Below are positions 1 through 7,278 of a stretch of 64,000 nt of DNA, piece after piece (position 1 is the stretch's first letter; each line of letters begins with the position of its first letter). Origin of the DNA: an uncultured Opitutia bacterium (GTDB lineage: Bacteria; Verrucomicrobiota; Verrucomicrobiia; Opitutales; UBA953); contig CAIOAN010000011.1 of the NCBI GenBank assembly GCA_903855995.1, forward strand, positions 1 through 64,000. Reading direction: 5' to 3'. The notes beneath the pieces are model-generated. The model was not told the DNA's origin, made no database searches, and worked only from the letters and a program-made list of their open reading frames with translations. A program made the translations under genes and the position numbers.

Positions 1-164
1 CGGAATTCAGCCCAATCACCGAGCGGGGTCCAGGCGGACATGCCCTCGCGCCAGCCCAAATCGGAAGCGAGGAAGCGCTGGGAGGCCAGGCCGGCGGTGA
101 TATCCTCGGCAGAGAAGACTCCGAGTTGCGCGGAATTGCGGGCGACGTGGATTTGCATGGTCAT
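1..164 (-). CDS. GYF_2-domain protein, truncated by the window edge
   Basis: The reading frame starts at ATG 164 (a second Met is two codons later) and runs off the left edge after 54 residues. The visible part (IHVARNSAQLGVFSAEDI, then GMSAWTPLGDW) has the pattern of a GYF_2 (DUF4339) domain: a short display module with Gly-x-Phe-x-x-x-x-I near the start and a W-x-P-L at the end. In Verrucomicrobiota this domain usually sits at the N-terminus of membrane proteins (family knowledge). The gene upstream on the same strand also begins with a GYF_2 domain, so the two may be a tandem pair transcribed together, with about 58 bases between them. Nothing can be said of the missing C-terminal part. 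Confidence 0.6.
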   Translation of the reverse strand, partial: MTMQIHVARNSAQLGVFSAEDITAGLASQRFLASDLGWREGMSAWTPLGDWAEF

Positions 165-222
165 AGGTAAGTCCCGAGGCCAGCCCCTCGCAAGCCAGCA
201 CGTCTCACCGGGTCACTGGCAC

Positions 223-1071
223 CTAGAAGGTGGGGCTAAAAAACGGCCAAAGTGCGAAAGAGGAGGCCGCGACCGAGGCACAACAGGAAATAAAACCGAG
301 TCCGAGCAGGGCGAGCAACGGCTTCCAGACCGAATCCCCGTGGACGACGGATAAGAATACTAGAAGCAGGCCGAAGACGAGCAAAGGTAGCACGCAGTTC
401 AACAAGGGGAACCAAGCAATCAACAGGACGGCGCCGACGACATAGACCATGGCCCGGGTCGTCGCCATAAGACCACCCCGGCCGCCGCCGACCACATACA
501 GCAACGCCTGCGTGAGACAGGCCGCTGTCGGCACGAGAAGCATGACAAGCACTAGGACGGCGCCGACAAAAGAGCCAAGCCGGCCGAGGCTGACCCCGGC
601 TGGGACGGCAATCGCCGGGAGTGCTCCGGCGGAAAATAAAGTCGGCCACTTCACTTGGGCCGACAGGAGGGCATAAACGAAATAAAATAACACGGCGGCC
701 AGCAGACTGGTACGGCCCAGCCACCAAAGTGAATTTCTGATCGACGTCGACTTGCGCAAGGCTTCGGCGGTCGAGCGCGGGTGAAAAATCACCGAACGAA
801 AAGTGTCGAAAGTTGCGCGCCATGATTTCCTCGCGAGGCCAGGTCCGGCCTCCCAAGCGGGCACCACCACCGGCATCAGCGATCGAAAGGCCTGGGCGGC
901 GCCGATAAATTCAGACCGGGCGGAAAGCGGCACCCAGCGAGCCTCGCCCTCGCACCACGAAAACACTGAGGAAGCGAACCGCCCTGTCGCCAAGCCGGCT
1001 TCGACTTGGGACTTACTGAACTCGCCGAGGCCGACGCCCCGATCGGCAAGATGGTAGGGGGCGTCGGGCAT
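223..1071 (-). CDS. GYF_2 domain plus Yip1-like multi-pass membrane protein
   Basis: This is a 282-residue protein starting at ATG 1071. The frame stays open further upstream, but those codons lie inside tRNA-Arg, so the start must be downstream of it. Residues 1 to about 55 form a GYF_2 module (GLGEFSKSQVEAGL, then W-V-P-L). Residues from about 80 read TFRSVIFHPRSTAEALR and are followed by five or six hydrophobic segments to the C-terminus, which is the layout of Yip1-type membrane proteins. Role unknown; GYF_2-Yip1 fusions are presumed to act in membrane organisation or signalling, which is inference. The downstream partner at the window edge carries the same N-terminal module. Confidence 0.6.
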   Translation of the reverse strand: MPDAPYHLADRGVGLGEFSKSQVEAGLATGRFASSVFSWCEGEARWVPLSARSEFIGAAQAFRSLMPVVVPAWEAGPGLARKSWRATFDTFRSVIFHPRSTAEALRKSTSIRNSLWWLGRTSLLAAVLFYFVYALLSAQVKWPTLFSAGALPAIAVPAGVSLGRLGSFVGAVLVLVMLLVPTAACLTQALLYVVGGGRGGLMATTRAMVYVVGAVLLIAWFPLLNCVLPLLVFGLLLVFLSVVHGDSVWKPLLALLGLGFISCCASVAASSFALWPFFSPTF

Positions 1072-1085
1072 GGCGGGCGGTAAAG

Positions 1086-1164
1086 TGGTGAGGAGGGCGG
1101 GACTCGAACCCGCGACCGGCGGCTTAGAAGGCTGCTGCTCTGAATCCAGCTGAGCTACCCCCTC
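1086..1164 (-). tRNA. tRNA-Arg (anticodon UCU), CCA encoded
   Basis: On the minus strand the sequence folds as a cloverleaf. The acceptor is GAGGGGG paired with CCUCCUC (one G-U), the D arm is GCUC/GAGC, the anticodon loop is CUUCUAA, the T arm is GCGGG-UUCGAGU-CCCGC, the discriminator is A, and a genomic CCA sits at 1086-1088. The anticodon UCU reads AGA/AGG. The anticodon stem has one A-C mismatch in the middle, which is slightly unusual. The tRNA covers what would otherwise look like an N-terminal extension of the neighbouring membrane protein. Confidence 0.92.
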
Positions 1165-1214
1165 ATGAAAATGACCGTATGACGGCCACCGCACTTGGGC
1201 AAGCCGTCAGCAGA

Positions 1215-2174
1215 CTAGCAGATCAGGTCTCTGAAATTGCTGAAATCGGCCGAAAGCCCGCTCGGCATGCCCTTATTGATGACCGAGACGGCATCATGGG
1301 AGTGCAGGGACTCGAGGTGCGAGCAGGCGATGACGAAGTCACGAACGCGGGCGTCGCCGTCGAACTGCTCATAGACCACCCGGGCGGCATCTTCGACAAA
1401 CTTAGAATAAGCGCCGTTGAGCTCGGCGAAAGCCTGCTCGTCTTCGCGCTTCACCATGACCTGGGTCTCCGTCTGGAGGCCCTTGAGGCAGAGGTCCTTC
1501 ATGTCCTCGATGAAGAGGCTGCGACCGGGCGAGACTTCGGCGACCACGCGGGCCTTGGAGCGCTGCGAGTGGGGAATGCCGTAGGCCGAGCGCTCTTCGC
1601 GGGCGTGCTCAGTGAGCTCAGCCGAACAAGGGCAGGCGGAGGAATAGACGAAGTCGAAGTGGACGTAGCGGCGGAGACGGTCGAGATCATCGATCGTGCC
1701 CTCGAGAGTCGCACGGTAATACTGCCAGCCCTCGAGTCCCGAGCGGAGGGACTGCTGCAGGATCGGGTAGCGGAACTCGACCATGATACGGGCGCGACTG
1801 CACTCTAGGTCTTTCTTGTAGCGAATCAGGATTTCCTCGAGCAACTCGTGTGAGACCACGCGATCCTTGAATTCGTAGAACGTGCGCATGATGCGCGACA
1901 TATTGATACCCTTGCGGTCGGCCGCGAGAGATACGGAGCCCGTCACCGTGCACTCGAGCGTGATTGGCTTGCCATCACGCGTGGCGACGAGCATCGGCAG
2001 GCGGAAACCGGAGATGCCCACGTGCTGGATCGGGACATTGGCTCCCTGAATCTGGGAGGCGTCCTTATTCTGCATGTCTGGCAAAGTTGCCCGATAGGCA
2101 TCGTTCGCCCGGAAATTTCGGTCGTAGCGACGGGAGAGATCCCGGCTGCGGGGCGGATGGTCGGCGCGACTCAT
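1215..2174 (-). CDS. folE2: GTP cyclohydrolase FolE2 (type IB)
   Basis: A 319-residue GTP cyclohydrolase I of the FolE2 family. It opens the imidazole ring of GTP and rearranges it to 7,8-dihydroneopterin triphosphate, the first step to tetrahydrofolate and, through QueD, queuosine. The family hallmarks are visible: LPDMQN near residue 31, [11 protein letters not shown] at 51-61, and [10 protein letters not shown] with Cys181 and Cys183 in the metal and active-site region. Start ATG 2174 is chosen because further upstream codons run into tRNA-Thr. FolE2 is an alternative to FolE1 and is known to accept metals other than zinc. No folate neighbours are present here. Confidence 0.9.
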   Translation of the reverse strand: MSRADHPPRSRDLSRRYDRNFRANDAYRATLPDMQNKDASQIQGANVPIQHVGISGFRLPMLVATRDGKPITLECTVTGSVSLAADRKGINMSRIMRTFYEFKDRVVSHELLEEILIRYKKDLECSRARIMVEFRYPILQQSLRSGLEGWQYYRATLEGTIDDLDRLRRYVHFDFVYSSACPCSAELTEHAREERSAYGIPHSQRSKARVVAEVSPGRSLFIEDMKDLCLKGLQTETQVMVKREDEQAFAELNGAYSKFVEDAARVVYEQFDGDARVRDFVIACSHLESLHSHDAVSVINKGMPSGLSADFSNFRDLIC

Positions 2175-2237
2175 AGCGGGAAGGTTGAGGGAAAAGCCCG
2201 GGTGGGCAAACGGGCGGGTTGAAATTGTCCCCTGCGC

Positions 2238-2313
2238 TGGAGCCACCTGCCGGATTTGAACCGGCGACATTCTCATTACGAATGAGATGCTCTACCAGCT
2301 GAGCTAAGGTGGC
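2238..2313 (-). tRNA. tRNA-Thr (anticodon CGU), CCA encoded
   Basis: The minus strand gives a 76-nt cloverleaf with acceptor GCCACCU/AGGUGGC, D arm GCUC/GAGC, anticodon stem CUCAU/AUGAG around loop UCGUA, T arm GCCGG-UUCAAAU-CCGGC, discriminator U and genomic CCA at 2238-2240. The anticodon CGU reads ACG. It lies just upstream of folE2 on the same strand. Confidence 0.93.
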
Positions 2314-2423
2314 GGCGCAGAGGAAGGGTGAACATGGGGAGTCGGGCCCGAAAATCAAGCCTTGGCCGAGCGGGAATGCCCTCGCCACCCCCAGCAAGAA
2401 CCGCAAATTACCCCTAAAGCCCC

Positions 2424-3530
2424 ATGCGAGCCGCCTTAATCGCCCGCCAGTTCGATGTCCAAGGGAGGCTCGTCACCGTCGAGCCCTATGGTTCGGGTAA
2501 CGTCAACGACACCTATCTGGCGATTTTCCGGACCACCTTCTCGGAGCAGCGCTTCATCGTGCAGCGCATCCGCAAGTCAGTCTTCCCGGACCCCGAGGCG
2601 ATCATGCAGAACATGCGCGTTCTCACGGACCACTGTCACGCCAAGCTGGAAGCCGAGGCAGAGGGCGCGGACCGCATCTGGCAGTTACCCAAGATCATCC
2701 AGACCAAGACCGGCGATGATTGGGTAACGGACAGCGATGGTGATTTGTGGCGTGCGATTTCCCAGATTGCCAGCGCCCAGGCGTATGAAAAAGTACGCAA
2801 CCCAGAGCACGCCCATGAAGCGGGAATCGTGCTCGGACATTTCCACCGCATGGTCAGCGACCTCCCGGCCGCGAAGCTGCGCTACGCCCTGCCTGGCTTC
2901 CACGTCACGCCGAGCTACCTGGCGAAGATGGACGCCGCGCTCGCAACGCCCGGAGGCCAGGAGCGTCTGCATGACTCATCGGAATCCAAACGGGCGGTCC
3001 GCTTCGTCGAAGCTCACCGCGCCCGCTGCAGGGTGCTCGAGGACGCGCTCGGGCGAGGCGACCTGCAGCTGCGCACCACGCATGGCGACCCCAAGGTCGG
3101 CAACATCATGATCGATGAAGCCACCGGGCGCGGCACCTGCATCGTCGATCTCGACACCGTGCAGCCCGGGCTCGTGCACTATGACATCGGCGACGCCACG
3201 CGCTCGGTCTGCAATCCGGCCGGAGAGGATGCCGCCGAACTTGGGTCCGTCATCTTTGATTTAGACTTATTCAGCATGATTTACAGGGGTTATCTGGCCC
3301 ATGCCCAGGACTTCCTCAGCCAGGCGGACCATCGCCATCTCTACGACTGCATCCACCTGATTCCGCTCGAACTCGGCATCCGCTTCCTCGCCGACCACCT
3401 GGCGGGTGATGTGTATTTCAAGGTCCGCTACCCGGGACATAATCTCCGCCGTGCCCTCGTGCAGTTCAAACTCGCGGAAAGCATCGAAGCCCGGGAATCC
3501 TCCATCCGTAAAGTACTGGGTTCGTCCTGA
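2424..3530 (+). CDS. Aminoglycoside-phosphotransferase-fold sugar kinase, NahK-like
   Basis: A 368-residue protein with the APH kinase fold. The N-terminal lobe starts PYGSGNVNDTYL, followed by FIVQRIRKSVFPDPEAIMQN, the pattern of the N-acetylhexosamine 1-kinase / so-called mucin-desulfatase group. The catalytic loop is THGDPKVGNIM (Brenner-type HGD motif, Asp catalytic) and the metal loop is CIVDLDTV. By family it would phosphorylate an N-acetylhexosamine or related sugar at C1 in the cytoplasm; the actual substrate is inferred. Its stop codon overlaps the start of the next gene (TGATG at 3528-3532), implying translational coupling. The length matches Bifidobacterium NahK (about 360 residues). 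Confidence 0.72.
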   Translation: MRAALIARQFDVQGRLVTVEPYGSGNVNDTYLAIFRTTFSEQRFIVQRIRKSVFPDPEAIMQNMRVLTDHCHAKLEAEAEGADRIWQLPKIIQTKTGDDWVTDSDGDLWRAISQIASAQAYEKVRNPEHAHEAGIVLGHFHRMVSDLPAAKLRYALPGFHVTPSYLAKMDAALATPGGQERLHDSSESKRAVRFVEAHRARCRVLEDALGRGDLQLRTTHGDPKVGNIMIDEATGRGTCIVDLDTVQPGLVHYDIGDATRSVCNPAGEDAAELGSVIFDLDLFSMIYRGYLAHAQDFLSQADHRHLYDCIHLIPLELGIRFLADHLAGDVYFKVRYPGHNLRRALVQFKLAESIEARESSIRKVLGSS

Positions 3531-4348
3531 TGACACCCGCCGCCGACAGCCTATCCGTGACCCTCTGGGTCGCCCTCGGTATCCTTGCCCTGCTCATGGC
3601 GCGAGGAGCTTGGCGCGGATATCGCCGCGGGCCCCTGCGCCAGCTGGCGGGACCTGCGGCGATCGCCGTCGGCCAAACGGTGGGTTGGCTTTTCGGATCG
3701 GACCTCGGGCACGCCTGCCTGCAAGGGACGACCTTCCCTTGGATTCTGCGCGGAGTGGCGGGCATCATCACCCTCTCCTGTCTTGCCGGGTTGATTTGCT
3801 ATGCGATCTTCTGGCGGCTGGGTCGCCTCCCCGAAGGCCAGACGGAAGCCGAGAGCCCGGTTCTCGGCTCGCTCGTAGGCTGCTGGACCGGGGCCCTTTA
3901 TTTTATTATAGCCGTCGCACTCCTCGCGGCGGCGGCCTCCATCTACGACCTGCTCGAGGCACCGGACGCCCCGCGGCATCACTGGACCGTCGAATTGCGC
4001 AACGACTTGTCGGCTACACCCCTCACGACCGGCCTCAAGACTTGGTCTCCAATTCCAGACCGCCAAAAGACCCTGATCAAACAAACCCGGAGGCTGATGG
4101 CAGATCCGGAGGCCAGAAAGCGGCTCATGGCCCAACCCGAAATCCGGGCCTTAGCCGCTCACCCGACCCTTTATCAAGCCTGGGAGGATAATAAAGTTCG
4201 TGAGTTATTGAATAACAAGGACTTAACTGGATTCATTGACCACCCAAGAGTACGCGCAGTGTTAGCCGACGAACAGCTGCAAAAAGACGCGGAAAAGGTC
4301 GATTTACCCCTGATAATCGAGCGGTCCCTCCAAAAACCACAAAAGTAG
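3530..4348 (+). CDS. CvpA-like integral membrane protein
   Basis: A 272-residue protein with four hydrophobic segments in the first 150 residues (LWVALGILALLMARGAWRGY; PAAIAVGQTVGWLFG; GVAGIITLSCLAGLICYAIF; LYFIIAVALLAAAAS) and a charged cytoplasmic-looking tail. The first helix followed by W-R-G-Y-R-R-G-P and the order of helices resemble the CvpA/colicin V production family, whose exact role is unsettled. The tail carries several short repeats around P-E-I-R-A and P-R-V-R-A. The start overlaps the kinase stop by one base, so the two genes are probably co-translated. Confidence 0.5.
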   Translation: MTPAADSLSVTLWVALGILALLMARGAWRGYRRGPLRQLAGPAAIAVGQTVGWLFGSDLGHACLQGTTFPWILRGVAGIITLSCLAGLICYAIFWRLGRLPEGQTEAESPVLGSLVGCWTGALYFIIAVALLAAAASIYDLLEAPDAPRHHWTVELRNDLSATPLTTGLKTWSPIPDRQKTLIKQTRRLMADPEARKRLMAQPEIRALAAHPTLYQAWEDNKVRELLNNKDLTGFIDHPRVRAVLADEQLQKDAEKVDLPLIIERSLQKPQK

Positions 4349-4417
4349 GGCTGGATGATATTTTTTTGTAGTCCAAGCGGTCAGAATACCTATGTTCAAA
4401 CCTCCCTCCCCCATCAC

Positions 4418-5263
4418 ATGAACAAGTTCTCGTTCCTCCTAGCCGCTGCCCTCAGCCTTTCCTTGCACGCGCAGGAAAACAAGCCTTCCGCTCCGGCCGC
4501 CACCCCGACAGCACCTGCTGCCGCCGCACCCGCTGCCGCCAAAGGCGAGCAGAAGACCTACTTCGTCGAAGTCTGGAATGGCAAGAGCGCCAATGATTGC
4601 CTCGCCTTCCAGCGCAACATCCAGCTCCTCTCACAGGAGCTCGAAGAGCTTAAGAAGCTCCAAGTGTTCCTCGATAACGCTCTGACCACACCGGAGCGCG
4701 AAGCCCGCGGTCACGACATCGCCGCCAAGCAGGCCAAGCTCAAGGGCGACAATGAATCGATGGGTAAGCTCTACAACGGCTTCAGCATCGACCGCCCCTT
4801 CCAGTTTATCCCGACCAAGGCTCTCTTCGCCGTACCTCTCTCCAATGAGGACCACGCCAAAATCTCGGCCGCCAAGGATTTTAAGCCCGATTCCGTAATC
4901 ATCGCCGGCGACAAGAAGTTCCTCATCAAGGACACCATCGCTGGCCAGGTTGAGGTCGAAACCTTCCAGATCTCGCTGAAGCGCATCGTCGACACCAAGG
5001 CCCAGCTTCAGCAACTCATCGACCTCCAGCCCAAGCTGACCAAGGACGACGACAAGAAGAAGGTCGAGAAGGCCATCAAGGAAGTCCAAGACGAGCTCAA
5101 CAAGAGCCTCGAAGAGTTCAAGAAGGCCCGTGGCTTCGACTACCCCTCCGAAAACATCACCCTCCCAGCTGAAGCCAAGCTCGCCGTCCAGATCACGGAA
5201 GAAGAAAAGAAGGCCATCGACGCCAAGACTAGCCCCGCCAAGAGCGAGCCGGAAAAGAAGTAA
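4418..5263 (+). CDS. Secreted protein of unknown function, paralogue 1
   Basis: 281 residues from ATG 4418. This start is chosen over 4355 because it begins a clear signal peptide (MNKFSFLLAAALSLSLHAQ). An Ala/Pro linker follows, then a mostly helical body with LSQELEELKKLQVFLDNALTTPERE near residue 75 and a lysine/glutamate-rich C-terminus. I do not recognise a family. The gene 39 bases downstream encodes a diverged copy: both have a coiled segment ending in NALTT-x-ER or TALTT-x-ER, an aromatic GF motif about 40 residues later, and a DKKFL / DRRLL strand. Tandem duplication is the simplest reading. It is probably an envelope protein; no function is assigned. Confidence 0.6.
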   Translation: MNKFSFLLAAALSLSLHAQENKPSAPAATPTAPAAAAPAAAKGEQKTYFVEVWNGKSANDCLAFQRNIQLLSQELEELKKLQVFLDNALTTPEREARGHDIAAKQAKLKGDNESMGKLYNGFSIDRPFQFIPTKALFAVPLSNEDHAKISAAKDFKPDSVIIAGDKKFLIKDTIAGQVEVETFQISLKRIVDTKAQLQQLIDLQPKLTKDDDKKKVEKAIKEVQDELNKSLEEFKKARGFDYPSENITLPAEAKLAVQITEEEKKAIDAKTSPAKSEPEKK

Positions 5264-5302
5264 TCCTGCCCCCCTTACCCCACCCCAAACCTAAGCACTA
5301 AA

Positions 5303-6160
5303 ATGCCTACCGCCACCGACACCCCCGCTGCTCCTGCCGAAGCCCCCAAGGGTCCGGTCATCGAGCTCATCCCGCTCGGACAGAACCTCGGACGCGTCGT
5401 CCTCACCATTGCCAACCAAGGCTCCCTTGCCCGCTTCCAACAGGAACTCGGCACCCTCGGCCAGCAGCTCGGCCGCATCCAGCAGTTTCAGCAGCGCATC
5501 CAGACCGCCCTCACGACGGTTGAGCGCGACGCATTGGTCAAAGTCGCTGAAGCTGAAGTGAAAGACTTCAATGAAAAGGACGGCGTGTTCGTCAAGGTCT
5601 GGGGCTTCACCATCACCGCCCTCGCCAACCGCCAGACGACGTTCGTCAACACCGCCCTGCGCCTCTTCGCCATCGTGAACGAAGAAGAGGCCGCCAAGGC
5701 CCGCTCGGACAAGGGCTTCAAGGAAGAGCAGCTCGTCATCCGTGGCGACCGCCGCCTCCTCCAGACCGCTGAAATCCGCGGCCTCGATCTCGTGGTCCAG
5801 TTTGACCAGTTCGCCAAAGTCCTCCAAGCCCGCCGCGACGCCTTCCTCCAGCTGACCGAGCTCCTCAAGCGCTCGACCAACGAAGAAGAAAAGGCCCGCA
5901 TCAAAACCCAGCTCGACCAGACCGCCGAGTTGCTCGAAAAGGGCAACAAGGAGATGGCCGAAAGCGTAGGCTACTCGATCACGCACAATTACGAGATCGA
6001 AGTCCTGGAATCCAAGTTCGTCATCCTGCTCAACCAGGAAGAAGTGAACCAGGTTCAGAATCTCTTCGCCAACGCCCAGCAGCAGGCTGCCGCCCAGGTC
6101 GCCCCGGTGAGCATCGAAGCCCCCAAGGCCGAGAAGCGCATCGTCGAAAAGAAGAACTAA
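5303..6160 (+). CDS. Unknown protein, paralogue 2 (no signal peptide)
   Basis: 285 residues from ATG 5303. It shares the helical core of the gene before it (QQELGTLGQQLGRIQQFQ, then TALTTVERDAL, then VIRGDRRLLQ) but begins MPTATDTPAAPAEAPKG with no signal peptide, so the pair may act on opposite sides of the membrane. The body is predicted to be helical and rich in Gln, Glu and Lys. A strong terminator follows at 6185, so the two paralogues form the end of a transcription unit that may begin at the kinase gene. I do not recognise a family. Confidence 0.55.
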   Translation: MPTATDTPAAPAEAPKGPVIELIPLGQNLGRVVLTIANQGSLARFQQELGTLGQQLGRIQQFQQRIQTALTTVERDALVKVAEAEVKDFNEKDGVFVKVWGFTITALANRQTTFVNTALRLFAIVNEEEAAKARSDKGFKEEQLVIRGDRRLLQTAEIRGLDLVVQFDQFAKVLQARRDAFLQLTELLKRSTNEEEKARIKTQLDQTAELLEKGNKEMAESVGYSITHNYEIEVLESKFVILLNQEEVNQVQNLFANAQQQAAAQVAPVSIEAPKAEKRIVEKKN

Positions 6161-6184
6161 GCCTTTCTGCGAAGGCTTAAACCT

Positions 6185-6215
6185 AAGGCCCGCCTTTGCT
6201 TGCGGGCCTTTTTGT
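6185..6215 (+). terminator. Rho-independent terminator after paralogue pair
   Basis: A 9-bp stem AAGGCCCGC / GCGGGCCTT with an 8-nt loop is followed by a T-run (CTTTTTGTT). It sits 24 bases after the stop of the preceding gene and just before the convergent exonuclease gene. Confidence 0.85.
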
Positions 6216-6218
6216 TGC

Positions 6219-7187
6219 CTAGAATAACTCGCCCTGGCTCGGCTCAGCGGGCGGGGCGGACTTCTTGACCGGCGGCACCACCAAACGAGGCAACGCAGGC
6301 TCGGGAGCCACGGCGCGGCCGTGCTTCGACTGATAGCGTCGCAGCGTCGAATGCATCTCCATCTCCATCAGAAACGCTTCTGTCGCGCTGATATCTTCCG
6401 TGACGGGCAAACCTGGCTCAAAGGCGAAATCCGTCTGGAAGGTGACCAGCTTGAGGTTGCCACGGATACGTTCGGCTTCCGTTTTGATCTGCTCGCGGAA
6501 ACGCTCCGGCTCAATGGTATCCGTGGCAGAGAGAACACCCTCAAGGTCGCCGTGCTCGGTCAGCCACTTGACGGCGGTCTTGGGGCCGACACCGCGGAGC
6601 CCTGGAATATTATCCGCCGCGTCCCCGACCAAGGCGAGGTAGTCGGCGATGCGTTCCGGCGGCACTCCGAACTTCTCCGTGACGGCGGCGGCATCGAGTC
6701 GGCGCCAGCCCAGCGCGGGATTGGCCGTCGGCGGCGGGGCCAGCTGCAGGACCTTGCCTCCCACGCACTGACCGAAATCCTTGTCCGCACTGACGATGAT
6801 ACACTCGTGGCCGTCGGCCGTCAGCCGACGCACCGCGGTCGCAATCAGATCGTCCGCTTCGACTCCCCTCTGCTCCATCACCTGGAAACCCAGCAAGGAA
6901 GTCAGTCGCTTGATCTCCGGAATCTGCAGGACAATATCTTCCGGGGTGTCATCGCGCTGCGCCTTGTATTCAGGCAACGCTGCCAAGTGGCGATCCGAGC
7001 CGCCGAGGTCAAAAAAGACGATGCTGCGATCCGGCTTCTCGCCTTCGCGTAGATCCAACAACGACTTCATCCAGCCGTGCAGGGCTCCGGTCGGAAACTG
7101 ATCTGTCTGACGGCGAAGATTGGACCGCTCCATGGCGAAGTGGCTCCGGAAAACCAGATTGAAGCCGTCGACAAGCATCCAGCGCAT
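6219..7187 (-). CDS. Stand-alone 5'-3' exonuclease (PolA N-terminal type)
   Basis: 322 residues of the FEN/PolA 5'-nuclease family without a polymerase domain. Motifs in order: DGFNLVFRSHFAM at the N-terminus (first metal Asp), GVEADDLIATAVRR, VSADKDFGQCV, and the helix-three-turn-helix GDAADNIPGLRGVGPKTAV. The enzyme would remove RNA primers or flaps, or act on branched DNA. Start ATG 7187 is chosen because the longer open frame runs through the upstream terminator and antisense to the secretin gene. The C-terminus is Pro-rich with no known domain. The gene converges on the paralogue pair. Confidence 0.85.
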   Translation of the reverse strand: MRWMLVDGFNLVFRSHFAMERSNLRRQTDQFPTGALHGWMKSLLDLREGEKPDRSIVFFDLGGSDRHLAALPEYKAQRDDTPEDIVLQIPEIKRLTSLLGFQVMEQRGVEADDLIATAVRRLTADGHECIIVSADKDFGQCVGGKVLQLAPPPTANPALGWRRLDAAAVTEKFGVPPERIADYLALVGDAADNIPGLRGVGPKTAVKWLTEHGDLEGVLSATDTIEPERFREQIKTEAERIRGNLKLVTFQTDFAFEPGLPVTEDISATEAFLMEMEMHSTLRRYQSKHGRAVAPEPALPRLVVPPVKKSAPPAEPSQGELF

Positions 7188-7222
7188 GCACGGATTGTCA
7201 GAGAGGTCGGCGGCACCATCGA

Positions 7223-7254
7223 GAAAAAAGCAGGCCCGCCAAATGGCGGGCCTG
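7223..7254 (-). terminator. Terminator of the pilus-like cluster
   Basis: Read on the minus strand, CAGGCCCGCC-ATTT-GGCGGGCCTG forms a perfect 10-bp stem with a 4-nt loop followed by CTTTTTTC. It lies 25 bases past the secretin stop and upstream of the exonuclease, closing the five-gene operon. Confidence 0.88.
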
Positions 7255-7278
7255 TTCGGGAGACGATGAGGTCGGCGC

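Noticed and set aside
1072-1194. Upstream extension of the GYF_2/Yip1 gene
   Set aside because: The extension is a translation of the tRNA-Arg gene; the start is placed at 1071.
2175-2276. Longer N-terminus for FolE2
   Set aside because: It reads into tRNA-Thr; ATG 2174 gives a normal FolE2.
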